Source of the DNA: Acidimicrobiales bacterium
GTDB lineage: Bacteria; Actinomycetota; Acidimicrobiia; Acidimicrobiales; Aldehydirespiratoraceae
Direction of reading: 5' to 3'
DNA: 64,000 bases
Assembly (NCBI GenBank): GCA_041394245.1
Contig: JAWKIR010000002.1
Location: forward strand, 2,046,001-2,110,000
The notes under the pieces were generated by a model. It searched no databases. It saw only the letters and a program-made list of their open reading frames with translations, and was not told the DNA's origin. This document shows positions 57,245 through 64,000 of this stretch, piece after piece. Position 1 is the stretch's first letter; every line of letters begins with the position of its first letter. The translations under genes were made by a program, and so were the position numbers.

Positions 57245-58114
57245 TCAGCCCTCTCCTTCAGTGTCGACGGGCATGCCGTAGACGAGATTCATCGAATCGC
57301 GAACCGCTTCGACCACCGGCATCGGCCGACCGCTCTCCAGTCCGAGGCCGGCGGCGAGGTCGAGATCCTTCTCGGCCAGATAGATGTTGCCGGCCAGGAA
57401 GTCGCCGAACTCGCCCACCTTCGTCTCCGACGGCATGGTGACGAGTGGATAGAAGCGCTCCGACAACGCACCGAGCTGGCCGACATGGCGCCATGCGGCC
57501 AAGAGCTGCTCGGGATCGCTCTCCTCGCCGACGACGATCTGGTACGCGGCGCTGACGGCAGCCTGCTGGAAGTAGGTCATCACGTTGAAGGCGACCTTCA
57601 TCGCCATACCCGCGCCGACCGCACCCGACTCGAACACGGCGCCGCCACAGCAGTCGAGGACCGCCCGGGCCGTCTCGGGGATCCCGCCCTCGGGCACGCC
57701 CGCCATGATCGAGAGTTCGCCCACCTCGGCGGCGGCGGCGCCACCGGCGACGCCGGCGTCGAAGAACGACACGCCGCGCTCGCGCGCCAGGACGGCGAGA
57801 TCGCGCACGGTGTCGGGATGCACCGTCGAGTGCACGGCGATCGAGGTTCCGGGCGCGCACGATTCGAGGATCCCCGCCTCGCCGGTCACGACCTCCATCA
57901 CGGCCGCGTCGTCGGGAACGCAGATGCTGATGTGCGCACACGCGGCCGCGAGTTCCGCCGCCGATGCCGATGCGACGCCACCCTTGGCGACGACGGCGGC
58001 CACCGCATCGGGCCGGAGATCGAAGACCAGGAGGTCGAATCCGCTCTCGGCGAGCCGCCCCGCCATCGCTCCGCCCATGGCACCCAGTCCGATGTATCCG
58101 ACAGTTCCGGTCAC
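57245..58114 (-). CDS. 3-hydroxyisobutyrate dehydrogenase-family NAD(P) oxidoreductase
   Basis: A 289-residue beta-hydroxyacid dehydrogenase. GYIGLGAMGGAMAGRLAESG is the NAD(P) loop, FFDAGVAGGAAAAEVGELSIMAGV is the substrate loop (with Ala replacing the common Ser), and GAVGAGMAMKVAFNVM carries the catalytic lysine. GTG 58114 is chosen because AGGAG lies nine bases upstream and the family starts here. First gene of the operon ending at 54178. Confidence 0.9.
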   Translation of the reverse strand: MTGTVGYIGLGAMGGAMAGRLAESGFDLLVFDLRPDAVAAVVAKGGVASASAAELAAACAHISICVPDDAAVMEVVTGEAGILESCAPGTSIAVHSTVHPDTVRDLAVLARERGVSFFDAGVAGGAAAAEVGELSIMAGVPEGGIPETARAVLDCCGGAVFESGAVGAGMAMKVAFNVMTYFQQAAVSAAYQIVVGEESDPEQLLAAWRHVGQLGALSERFYPLVTMPSETKVGEFGDFLAGNIYLAEKDLDLAAGLGLESGRPMPVVEAVRDSMNLVYGMPVDTEGEG

Positions 58115-58123
58115 GCTGTTCGT

Positions 58124-58128
58124 CTCCT
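58124..58128 (-). promoter_or_regulatory. Ribosome binding site AGGAG fixing the GTG 58114 start
   Basis: Nine bases from the GTG; the longer in-frame start further upstream has no such site. TACCTT near 58148 would be the -10 of this leadered transcript. Confidence 0.55.
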
Positions 58129-58192
58129 CGAGAGCCTGCGGGCGCCAAGGTAGTGGCACGACCGGCGAGGCTCAGAATCAGAGGTATCGGAA

Positions 58193-58651
58193 TCAGAGGT
58201 AGTCGAGCGGCAGCGCCGTGGTCTGTTTCATCTGCTCCATGACGAAGACGGTTCGTACGTCGTAGAGGTCGACCCGAGCGATCAGGCGCTTGTAGAAGCC
58301 GTCGTATGCCTCGATCGACGGGACCACCACCTTGAGCGTGTAGTCGATCTCGCCCGATGTCCGGTATGCCTCGACGATCTCGGGGAGGTCGGCGATGCCG
58401 GCGCAGAAGCGGTCGAGCCACGCCGCGCTGTGGTCGTTGGTCCGGATGTGCACCAAGGCGGTCACGTCGAGATTGAGTGCGGCGGGGTCGACGAGTGCCA
58501 CGCGACCCTTGATGACACCGTCATGTTCGAGCTTCTGCACCCGTCGCCATGTCGGCGTGGCGGTGAGGCCGACGTGCTCGGCGAGCTCGCGTGCCGTGAG
58601 ATCGCCGCGGTCCTGGAGCAGACGCAGTATTTCCCGATCAATCTCATCCAC
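58193..58651 (-). CDS. Lrp/AsnC-family transcriptional regulator
   Basis: The 152-residue protein has VDEIDREILRLLQDRGDLTARELAEHVGLTATPTWRRVQKLEHDGVIKG as its helix-turn-helix. The RAM ligand-binding domain follows (VTALVHIRT, EAYRTSGEIDYTLKVVVPSIEAYDGF). GTG 58651 is preferred, with TATGTT eight bases upstream. It sits between the leftward catabolic operon and the rightward 58.8-61.8 kb genes and could govern either in response to an amino acid or acyl ligand. Confidence 0.9.
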   Translation of the reverse strand: MDEIDREILRLLQDRGDLTARELAEHVGLTATPTWRRVQKLEHDGVIKGRVALVDPAALNLDVTALVHIRTNDHSAAWLDRFCAGIADLPEIVEAYRTSGEIDYTLKVVVPSIEAYDGFYKRLIARVDLYDVRTVFVMEQMKQTTALPLDYL

Positions 58652-58657
58652 AATAGA

Positions 58658-58676
58658 AGAACATAGTGCTAGTTCT
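58658..58676. promoter_or_regulatory. Inverted repeat over the Lrp gene's -10
   Basis: AGAAC-N9-GTTCT spans the hexamer TATGTT (58665-58660, minus strand) eight bases from GTG 58651. It is a candidate autoregulatory site. The 113-base gap to the next gene holds nothing else recognised. Confidence 0.45.
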
Positions 58677-58752
58677 CTACTTGTGAGTATGTACCTGCAC
58701 ACGAGCAAGATCAGCTGCAAGAATTCGCACAGATCTTCGATCCCCGGTTCCG

Positions 58753-58758
58753 TACGCT
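58753..58758 (+). promoter_or_regulatory. -10 hexamer TACGCT of the DUF6356-like gene
   Basis: Six bases separate it from ATG 58765. Confidence 0.45.
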
Positions 58759-58764
58759 GGCGCC

Positions 58765-59019
58765 ATGGCGTCGAACCCCTTCACCACCCACCCGCACGCG
58801 GCCGGCGAGACCTATCGCGAACACATGGGCGTGGCACTGGGGGTCAGCCGACAGCTCGCCGGCGCCGCGGCAGCCGCGCTGGTCCACGCAGTGTTCCCGG
58901 TGCTCCACACCACCACGGCGAGCGACAAGATCCGAGCGCTCAACGCCTGCCTCGAACGCCACGACCGCGCCGGCCTGAAGAAGAACGCCACGCTGACCAT
59001 CGTCGACGGCGCCGCCTGA
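58765..59019 (+). CDS. Small DUF6356-like protein
   Basis: An 84-residue protein, MASNPFTTHPHAAGETYREHMGVALGVSRQLAGAAAAALVHAVFPVL, with one hydrophobic helix around residues 33-50 and a charged tail. The F-x-x-H-P-x-x-x-G-E-x-Y-x-E-H opening is the pattern I associate with DUF6356, short proteins of unknown role. It stands alone between the Lrp gene and an amidohydrolase gene. Possibly a peripheral membrane protein. Confidence 0.65.
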   Translation: MASNPFTTHPHAAGETYREHMGVALGVSRQLAGAAAAALVHAVFPVLHTTTASDKIRALNACLERHDRAGLKKNATLTIVDGAA

Positions 59020-59089
59020 GGTCCCGCGGTCGCGCCGATTGCCGCTGACCGGTTTCGCCCTGTCGGACGGTTCCGGCCAGACTGACCCC

Positions 59090-60385
59090 ATGAGCAGCGA
59101 ACACCACACGGTCATCAGCGCCGACACCCACTGCGGCGCGGATCTTCTCGGGTACCGCCCTTACCTCGACGCCAAGTACCACGCCGAGTTCGACCTCTGG
59201 GCCGAGTTCATGCAGGCCGACCACGAACGCCGCAAGGAACTGTTCAAGGACATGGAGCGCACGCCGATGGAGGTCGGCGTCGACGGCGACCCCGACGAGT
59301 TCGGCTATCGCAACTTCGATTCGGCCAAGCGCCTGCAGGAACAGGAGGAGGACGGGGTCATCGCCGCCGTGCTCTTCCCGAACACGCAGCCGCCGTTCTC
59401 GCCTCCGGCCGCCACCTCGTTCGAGGCACCGCCCTACAGCGACAACTTCGAGCATCGCTGGGCCGGCCTCCGCGCTCACAACCGCTGGCTCGCCGACTTC
59501 GTCAGCGAGGCTCCTGCGCGCCGAGCCGGGATCATCCAGATCTTCCTGGGTGACGTCGAGGGTTCGGTCAAGGAGATCGAGTGGGCCGCCGAACAGGGTC
59601 TTCGTGGCGGCATTCTCGTGCCGGGGGCACCGCCCGACTCACCGTTCGAGCCGCTGTACTCGGCCGCCTACGAGCCCATCTGGGCGGCTGCCGCGGCCCA
59701 CGACATGCCGCTCAACCATCATGCCGGCGGCGCCACACCCAACTTCGGCAACCACTTCCCGGCGTCGCTCGCCATGTTCATGCTCGAGGTCCAGTGGTGG
59801 ACGCAGCGCGCGCTCTGGCACCTCATGTTCTCGGGCGTGTTCGAGCGTCACCCCGATCTTCCCTACGTGATCACCGAGACCGGCACCGCCTGGGTCCCCG
59901 ACACGCTGGCCAAGCTCGACAGCTTCCATCACCGCATGAAGTACTCGAAGTACGGCTCCGAGTCGATCTTCGGCGGCCAGGCCGTCGCCCAGATGTCGCT
60001 GACGCCGACCGAGTACTTCCAGCGCCAGTGCTACATCGGTGCGTCGTTCCTGCGGCCGGCCGAAGCCGACGCCGTGCGCGAGGTCGGCGTCGACCGTGTC
60101 ATGTGGGGCTCGGACTACCCCCACATCGAGGGCTCCTATCCGCACACCCACGAACATCTCCGGCTGACCTTCTCGCAGATGACGCGTGAGGAAACCACGA
60201 CGATGCTCACCGACAATGCGGCGAGGATCTACAAGTTCGATCTCGAGGCACTCGCGCCGCTGGCCGAGCGCTACTGCCCGACCAAGGAATACGTCGAGAC
60301 CCCCATCGACTACGCCGAGATCCCCGAGCGGGCCAAGGGCTGCCCGGGAATGAACCCCCTCAACCAGGTGCAGGAGGTCGCGTGA
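59090..60385 (+). CDS. Amidohydrolase-family TIM-barrel protein (type 2)
   Basis: A 431-residue enzyme starting with VISADTHCGADL (a D-x-H metal motif). NHHAGGATPNFGNHFP supplies the barrel histidine, and RVMWGSDYPHIEGSYPHTHEHL carries the final Asp. This set is normal for Amidohydro_2 hydrolases and ACMSD-like decarboxylases. ATG 59090 fits the motif position. It is coupled by GTGA to the SDR gene. Distinct from the protein at 30805 but of similar overall design. Confidence 0.87.
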   Translation: MSSEHHTVISADTHCGADLLGYRPYLDAKYHAEFDLWAEFMQADHERRKELFKDMERTPMEVGVDGDPDEFGYRNFDSAKRLQEQEEDGVIAAVLFPNTQPPFSPPAATSFEAPPYSDNFEHRWAGLRAHNRWLADFVSEAPARRAGIIQIFLGDVEGSVKEIEWAAEQGLRGGILVPGAPPDSPFEPLYSAAYEPIWAAAAAHDMPLNHHAGGATPNFGNHFPASLAMFMLEVQWWTQRALWHLMFSGVFERHPDLPYVITETGTAWVPDTLAKLDSFHHRMKYSKYGSESIFGGQAVAQMSLTPTEYFQRQCYIGASFLRPAEADAVREVGVDRVMWGSDYPHIEGSYPHTHEHLRLTFSQMTREETTTMLTDNAARIYKFDLEALAPLAERYCPTKEYVETPIDYAEIPERAKGCPGMNPLNQVQEVA

Positions 60386-61296
60386 GCGATTCAGGAGTTT
60401 CCCCGGACAACATCGGACCACTGACGATCGACGGCACCGTCGCCGTCGTCACCGGCGGTGCCGGGGGCATCGGCAAGGGCATCGTCGGTGCGCTCCTGCG
60501 CGCCGGCTCGTCCGTCGTCATCGCCGACATCGAGGCCGACACGATCGCGGCCACCGTCGAGGAGTTCTCCTCGCTCGGTCCCGTGTCGGGCATTCGCACC
60601 GACATCACCGACGAAGCATCGGTGAAGGCGCTGGCCGACCAGGTCTACGAGCAGCACGGCAAGGTCAACCTGCTCTACAACAACGCCGGGGTCACGTCCG
60701 GCGGCGGCGGCAAGCCGTGGCAACAGGAACCCAACGACTGGCGCTGGTGTTTCGGCGTCAACGTGTTCGGCACCGCGATCTGCACCTCGGAGTTCGTTCC
60801 GCGGATGCTGGAGGGCGGTGAGCCGGGTCAGGTGATCAACACGTCGTCGGGCGACGGCGGTTTCGCCCCGGTGCCCACCGCGTCGGTCTACGCGGCATCG
60901 AAGGCGGCGGTCAGCTGCTTCACCGAGGCCCTGCACCACAACCTCGTCACGGAGGACACCGCACTGCGGGCTTCGGTCTTCTACCCCTCCGGTGGGTTGC
61001 AGCGCACCGGCCTGTTCACCGCCAGCCGCAACCGCCCGGCAGCGCTGCAACGGGTGGGCGAGGCGACCGGCCGCAAGAGCATGACGTTCGACGAGATGAA
61101 GGCGATGCTCGAAAAGGGCGGACGCGAAGTCGTCGAAGCCGACCTCGATGCCCAGGGCGACTTCGTCGTCGGCGAGACCGCCGCCCGTCGCTACATCATC
61201 ACCCTGAACCTCGGCGACACGGTCGAGCTGCTCCACCGCCGCGCCGATGCGATCGGCCGGCTCGAGGTTCCGCCCCACCACGGCATGCCCATCTGA
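60382..61296 (+). CDS. Short-chain dehydrogenase/reductase
   Basis: A 304-residue SDR. VAVVTGGAGGIGKGIVGAL is the cofactor loop with the Thr-Gly pattern, IADIEADTIAATV suggests an NAD-preferring acid, NNAG is at about 100-103, and Y170-x-x-x-K174 (SVYAASKAAV) with the preceding serines is catalytic. A C-terminal extension of about 50 residues (MKAMLEKGGREVVEADLDAQGDFVVG) is longer than usual. GTG start coupled to the amidohydrolase gene. Confidence 0.9.
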   Translation: MSDSGVSPDNIGPLTIDGTVAVVTGGAGGIGKGIVGALLRAGSSVVIADIEADTIAATVEEFSSLGPVSGIRTDITDEASVKALADQVYEQHGKVNLLYNNAGVTSGGGGKPWQQEPNDWRWCFGVNVFGTAICTSEFVPRMLEGGEPGQVINTSSGDGGFAPVPTASVYAASKAAVSCFTEALHHNLVTEDTALRASVFYPSGGLQRTGLFTASRNRPAALQRVGEATGRKSMTFDEMKAMLEKGGREVVEADLDAQGDFVVGETAARRYIITLNLGDTVELLHRRADAIGRLEVPPHHGMPI

Positions 61297-61304
61297 GCAA
61301 CACC

Positions 61305-61832
61305 GTGCCGACTCCCGAAGACCTCACCGCAACCGCGCTCGCCGAAACGGTCGCCTACACGCAGCTGCGGCGGCTGCAGAACCGCTATGCCGACATCGTC
61401 ACGCGGCGGGCCTGGCCCGAGTTCCACGAGATCATGCGGGCCGATTGTGTGATCACGGTGAACCTCGTCGACGACGAGATCCACTTCCACGGACCGCAGG
61501 AGATCGGCGACTTCATCAGCGGCCAGCTCGTGCAGTTCGACTTCTTCGAATTCGTGATCCTCAACACCGTCATGGAGATCGACGCACCCGCCGGCACGGC
61601 CACTGCCCGGATGTACATACAGGAGGCCCGCCAGACCATCCACGACGGGAGACGGTCCGACACGTTCGGCGTCTACCACGATCGCTTCGAACGAGACGAC
61701 GACGGCGCCTGGTGGTTCGCCCGACGGCGGTACCAGTCCTACGCCAGGACGAACGGCGGCGACCGCGCCCAAGGTGCGGCCGACCTCACCGTGTTCGAAC
61801 TCCCCGAGATCGCACTCGACGAACTCGACTGA
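61305..61832 (+). CDS. SnoaL/NTF2-like protein
   Basis: A 175-residue NTF2-like fold: YTQLRRLQNRYADIVTRRAWPEFHEIMRADCVITVNLVDDEIHFHGPQEIGDFI, strands with FVILNTVMEID, then DTFGVYHDRFERDDDGAWWFARRRY. It could be a cyclase, isomerase or dehydratase-type enzyme. GTG start eight bases after the SDR stop, so it belongs to that three-gene unit. It converges on the phosphotransferase gene with three bases between. Confidence 0.82.
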   Translation: MPTPEDLTATALAETVAYTQLRRLQNRYADIVTRRAWPEFHEIMRADCVITVNLVDDEIHFHGPQEIGDFISGQLVQFDFFEFVILNTVMEIDAPAGTATARMYIQEARQTIHDGRRSDTFGVYHDRFERDDDGAWWFARRRYQSYARTNGGDRAQGAADLTVFELPEIALDELD

Positions 61833-61835
61833 GGA

Positions 61836-63005
61836 TCACCAACCGGCTTCGAGACCGGCGAGGATCCGCGGGTACCAGAGGTCGTACATCGCGTCGGACC
61901 CGTAGCTCTCGTTGTTGAGCACGGCGATGCTCATCAGCTGCTGCACGGCCATCGCCCGATACGTCGCGTCGACGCCGGCGCGCAGCTCGGCGGAATCGAA
62001 CTCGATGCCGTGATCGGCGAGCGCCGCCTCGTAGTCCTCGACCAACGAGGTGCGAAGGTGGATCTCGTCGGTGCGCAGGCTGCTCGAGAGCAGGTAGCCG
62101 ATGTCGAACGCGGGGTTCGCGTAGCCCACGAGCGCCCAGTCGAGCAGGACGACCTGGCCGTCGGACCCGTAGAGGATGTTGTCGGAGCGCGGGTCGCCGT
62201 GGATCATCGTCGTCGGCCGATTCAAGCGGGCGACGTCGTCGGGGAAGCGATCGAGTGCATCGTGGATCAGCGCAACGTGTTCGTCGGTCAGCCACTCGTT
62301 CCACCGCTCTTGGGCGAGGGCGAGACATCGCTTCCGGCCGACCGTCTGATAGAGGCCGGGAGTCGTGGTGAGGATCGGGCGGAAGATCTCGTCGCCGGCG
62401 ATGGAATCGTCGCCCCAGAACGCGGCGTGCACCGCGGCGAGCGCGGCGAGAGCGTCGGCCAGCTGGTCACGGTTCGGCGGCGCCGTCATGTCGTAGACGG
62501 TGCTGTCGGCGCCCAGATCCTCGATCAGGAGGGCGTAGCGGCGCTTGGTCGCCCGCATGAACTTCGTGACGTCGGCGGTGATCGCGAGCTGCACCCGATC
62601 GGGTAGGGCGTCGATCACCTTCGACATGACCGGACCCGTGCGCCGAGCGCCCTTCTCGTCGAACTCTGCGCCCAGGAACGTCGCCAGCCGGCACGGCATG
62701 CGGTGGGCGAACTGGCGGTAGAAGCGGATCTCGCGGGCGTAGGCGTCGAACTGTTCGAGCATGCCGCGGGTCTGATGGTCCGACGTCGGGAACTTGGCGA
62801 TCACCGACGAAGGGGGGTCGTCGCCGCCCTCGGTGGAGAGCCGAACCCGGACCGTGTCGCCCGTGAATCCCGTGCCGCCCCCGGTCAACGCGGTGACCTC
62901 GAGGTCGACCACACGACCGGTCGGCAGCGCACCCGCGGCGCGCATCACGTCGGTCACCCACTGCGGCGTGAGGTCGGAGGGGGAAGCGGGAATGTACGCC
63001 GACAC
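61836..63005 (-). CDS. Ecdysteroid-kinase/APH-fold phosphotransferase
   Basis: A 389-residue kinase-like protein. VIAKFPTSDH provides the ATP lysine, YALLIEDLGADS follows, the catalytic loop is MIHGDPRSDNILY, and the metal loop is VVLLDWALVGYANPAFDIGYLL. The wording fits the CHK/EcKinase-like branch seen in actinobacterial lipid clusters, where some act on hydroxyacyl compounds. GTG 63005 has TACCCT eight bases upstream. Confidence 0.87.
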   Translation of the reverse strand: MSAYIPASPSDLTPQWVTDVMRAAGALPTGRVVDLEVTALTGGGTGFTGDTVRVRLSTEGGDDPPSSVIAKFPTSDHQTRGMLEQFDAYAREIRFYRQFAHRMPCRLATFLGAEFDEKGARRTGPVMSKVIDALPDRVQLAITADVTKFMRATKRRYALLIEDLGADSTVYDMTAPPNRDQLADALAALAAVHAAFWGDDSIAGDEIFRPILTTTPGLYQTVGRKRCLALAQERWNEWLTDEHVALIHDALDRFPDDVARLNRPTTMIHGDPRSDNILYGSDGQVVLLDWALVGYANPAFDIGYLLSSSLRTDEIHLRTSLVEDYEAALADHGIEFDSAELRAGVDATYRAMAVQQLMSIAVLNNESYGSDAMYDLWYPRILAGLEAGW

Positions 63006-63013
63006 GAGTGAGC

Positions 63014-63019
63014 AGGGTA
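63014..63019 (-). promoter_or_regulatory. -10 hexamer TACCCT of the EcKinase-like gene
   Basis: Eight bases separate it from GTG 63005. Confidence 0.45.
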
Positions 63020-63066
63020 ACGCGATGACAGGACAACCCTCTGAGGCGCGTCCCGCACGTCGCGCC

Positions 63067-63072
63067 TACCTT
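63067..63072 (+). promoter_or_regulatory. -10 hexamer TACCTT of the phosphotriesterase-family gene
   Basis: Eight bases separate it from ATG 63081. Confidence 0.45.
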
Positions 63073-63080
63073 GAGCGACC

Positions 63081-64000
63081 ATGAGCACTCCCGTCACCAC
63101 GATCCAGACCGTCACGGGCCCGATCGCCACGAGCGATCTCGGGCGGACCCTCATGCACGAACACCTCGCGATCGGATACCCCGGATGGGAGGCCGCGACC
63201 GATGAGCCCTTCGACCGAGCCTCGGCAGCACGGATCTGCATCGAGCACATCGAACGACTGCAGGCGCTCGGCTACTCGTCGATGATCGATCCGTGCCCGA
63301 ACGACCTCGGTCGCGACATCGAACTGATGGTGACGGTGGCCGAAGCGACCGGCTTCCACATCATCTGTGCGACCGGCCTCTACAAGGAGCACGAAGGCGG
63401 GCATGCCCACTGGGACTTCCGATCCCGTTTCGAGGACATCAGCGCGGTCATGACCGATCTGTTCGTCGGCGAACTGACCGACGGCATCGGCTCCACCGGT
63501 GTGCGGCCGGGACTCATCAAGGTGGGAACGGGCCTCGGCGATCTGACGACCCACGAGTCGGCGGTGTTCGCCGCCGCAGCGGCGGCCGCCGCCGCAACCG
63601 GTGTTCCCATCACCACCCACACCGAGGACGGGACACTCGGCGATCGACAGCAGGCGGTGCTCACGGCGGCCGGTGTCGCGCCCCACCGCATCGTCATCGG
63701 CCACTCGTGCGGCACGACCGACACTGACTACCACCTCCGCATCGCCGGCAACGGCAGCTATCTCGGGTTCGATCGGTTCGGGATCCCGACCGTGTCCGAC
63801 GACGATCGCGCCGCCGCGCTGGCCCGGGTCATCGATGCCGGCGCGGGCGACCGCGTGGTGGTGTCCCACGATTCGGTGTGGTGCTGGAAGGGCAATCCCT
63901 GGCCGGTCGCCCTGCGCGAACAGATCGCCGCGACCTTCGTCCCCACCCGGTTCGACGAGGAGATCATCCCGAAGCTGCGAGATCTCGGCATCGACGACGC
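63081..64000 (+). CDS. Phosphotriesterase-family hydrolase, 3' end missing
   Basis: 306 residues are visible and no stop is reached. The metal site of the PTE family is intact: H26 and H28 (LMHEHLA), the carbamylated lysine K147 (LIKVGTG), H180 (ITTHTEDG), H208 (VIGHSCGTTD) and D264 (VSHDSVW). Members include lactonases and organophosphate hydrolases; the usual length of 320-350 residues means only the last part is cut off. Substrate unknown. Confidence 0.9.
   Translation, partial: MSTPVTTIQTVTGPIATSDLGRTLMHEHLAIGYPGWEAATDEPFDRASAARICIEHIERLQALGYSSMIDPCPNDLGRDIELMVTVAEATGFHIICATGLYKEHEGGHAHWDFRSRFEDISAVMTDLFVGELTDGIGSTGVRPGLIKVGTGLGDLTTHESAVFAAAAAAAAATGVPITTHTEDGTLGDRQQAVLTAAGVAPHRIVIGHSCGTTDTDYHLRIAGNGSYLGFDRFGIPTVSDDDRAAALARVIDAGAGDRVVVSHDSVWCWKGNPWPVALREQIAATFVPTRFDEEIIPKLRDLGIDD

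Noticed and set aside
1..64000. tRNA, rRNA, CRISPR arrays, insertion sequences or prophage genes
   Set aside because: No cloverleaf-like sequence, spaced direct-repeat array, transposase or phage protein was seen; intergenic gaps are nearly all shorter than 115 bases.

Overview
The window is 64 kb of very GC-rich, gene-dense bacterial chromosome. The gene content is F420-type luciferase-like oxidoreductase, many acyl-CoA enzymes, SCP2-thiolase/DUF35 and OYE families, abundant GTG starts and leaderless promoters. Together these suggest an actinobacterium, probably of the class Acidimicrobiia; that placement is inference and no marker gene was compared. I found about 60 protein genes plus one candidate 14-codon leader ORF. 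There is no rRNA, tRNA, CRISPR array, insertion sequence or prophage, and no gene-free stretch longer than about 115 bases. Both ends cut genes: a valyl-tRNA synthetase on the left and a phosphotriesterase-family hydrolase on the right.

Layout. 1-11 kb: valS, a methyltransferase, a large BNR-repeat surface protein, a TylF-like methyltransferase, threonine aldolase, then a tight operon of a 61-residue membrane peptide, a methyltransferase and a membrane-anchored sulfatase-like enzyme. 11-25 kb: mostly housekeeping and transport, namely an unknown propeller-like protein with a MarR regulator, a ROK kinase, a stand-alone LigD-type polymerase, two MFS transporters, SDR, ilvD, a GIDE-LemA fusion, FAH and AhpD-like proteins. 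25-46 kb: a catabolic region with two acyl-CoA ligases, a PhyH dioxygenase, DUF1214, a DUF35/thiolase-like pair, a paired acyl-CoA dehydrogenase, crotonase, OYE, DapA-like and SDR genes. It resembles the toolkit used for steroid-like or branched acyl-CoA breakdown.

46-52 kb is the clearest functional module, a dissolved-inorganic-carbon locus. A beta-carbonic anhydrase and a small winged-helix regulator run leftward. DabB, DabA (with all four expected active-site residues) and a coupled PII-like protein run rightward. The 70-base divergent region has a near-consensus promoter with a long inverted repeat inside it. 52-64 kb returns to catabolism: CoA-transferase, nitronate monooxygenase-like, a five-gene leftward operon, an Lrp regulator, amidohydrolases, SDR, NTF2-like and phosphotransferase genes.

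Two window-wide patterns stand out. Most transcription-unit heads carry a TANNNT hexamer 5-8 bases before the start codon and no Shine-Dalgarno sequence, so leaderless mRNAs look like the rule. Several convergent gene pairs share a perfect hairpin whose arms include the stop codons. Gene names come from recognising motifs and family signatures by eye; no database search was run.
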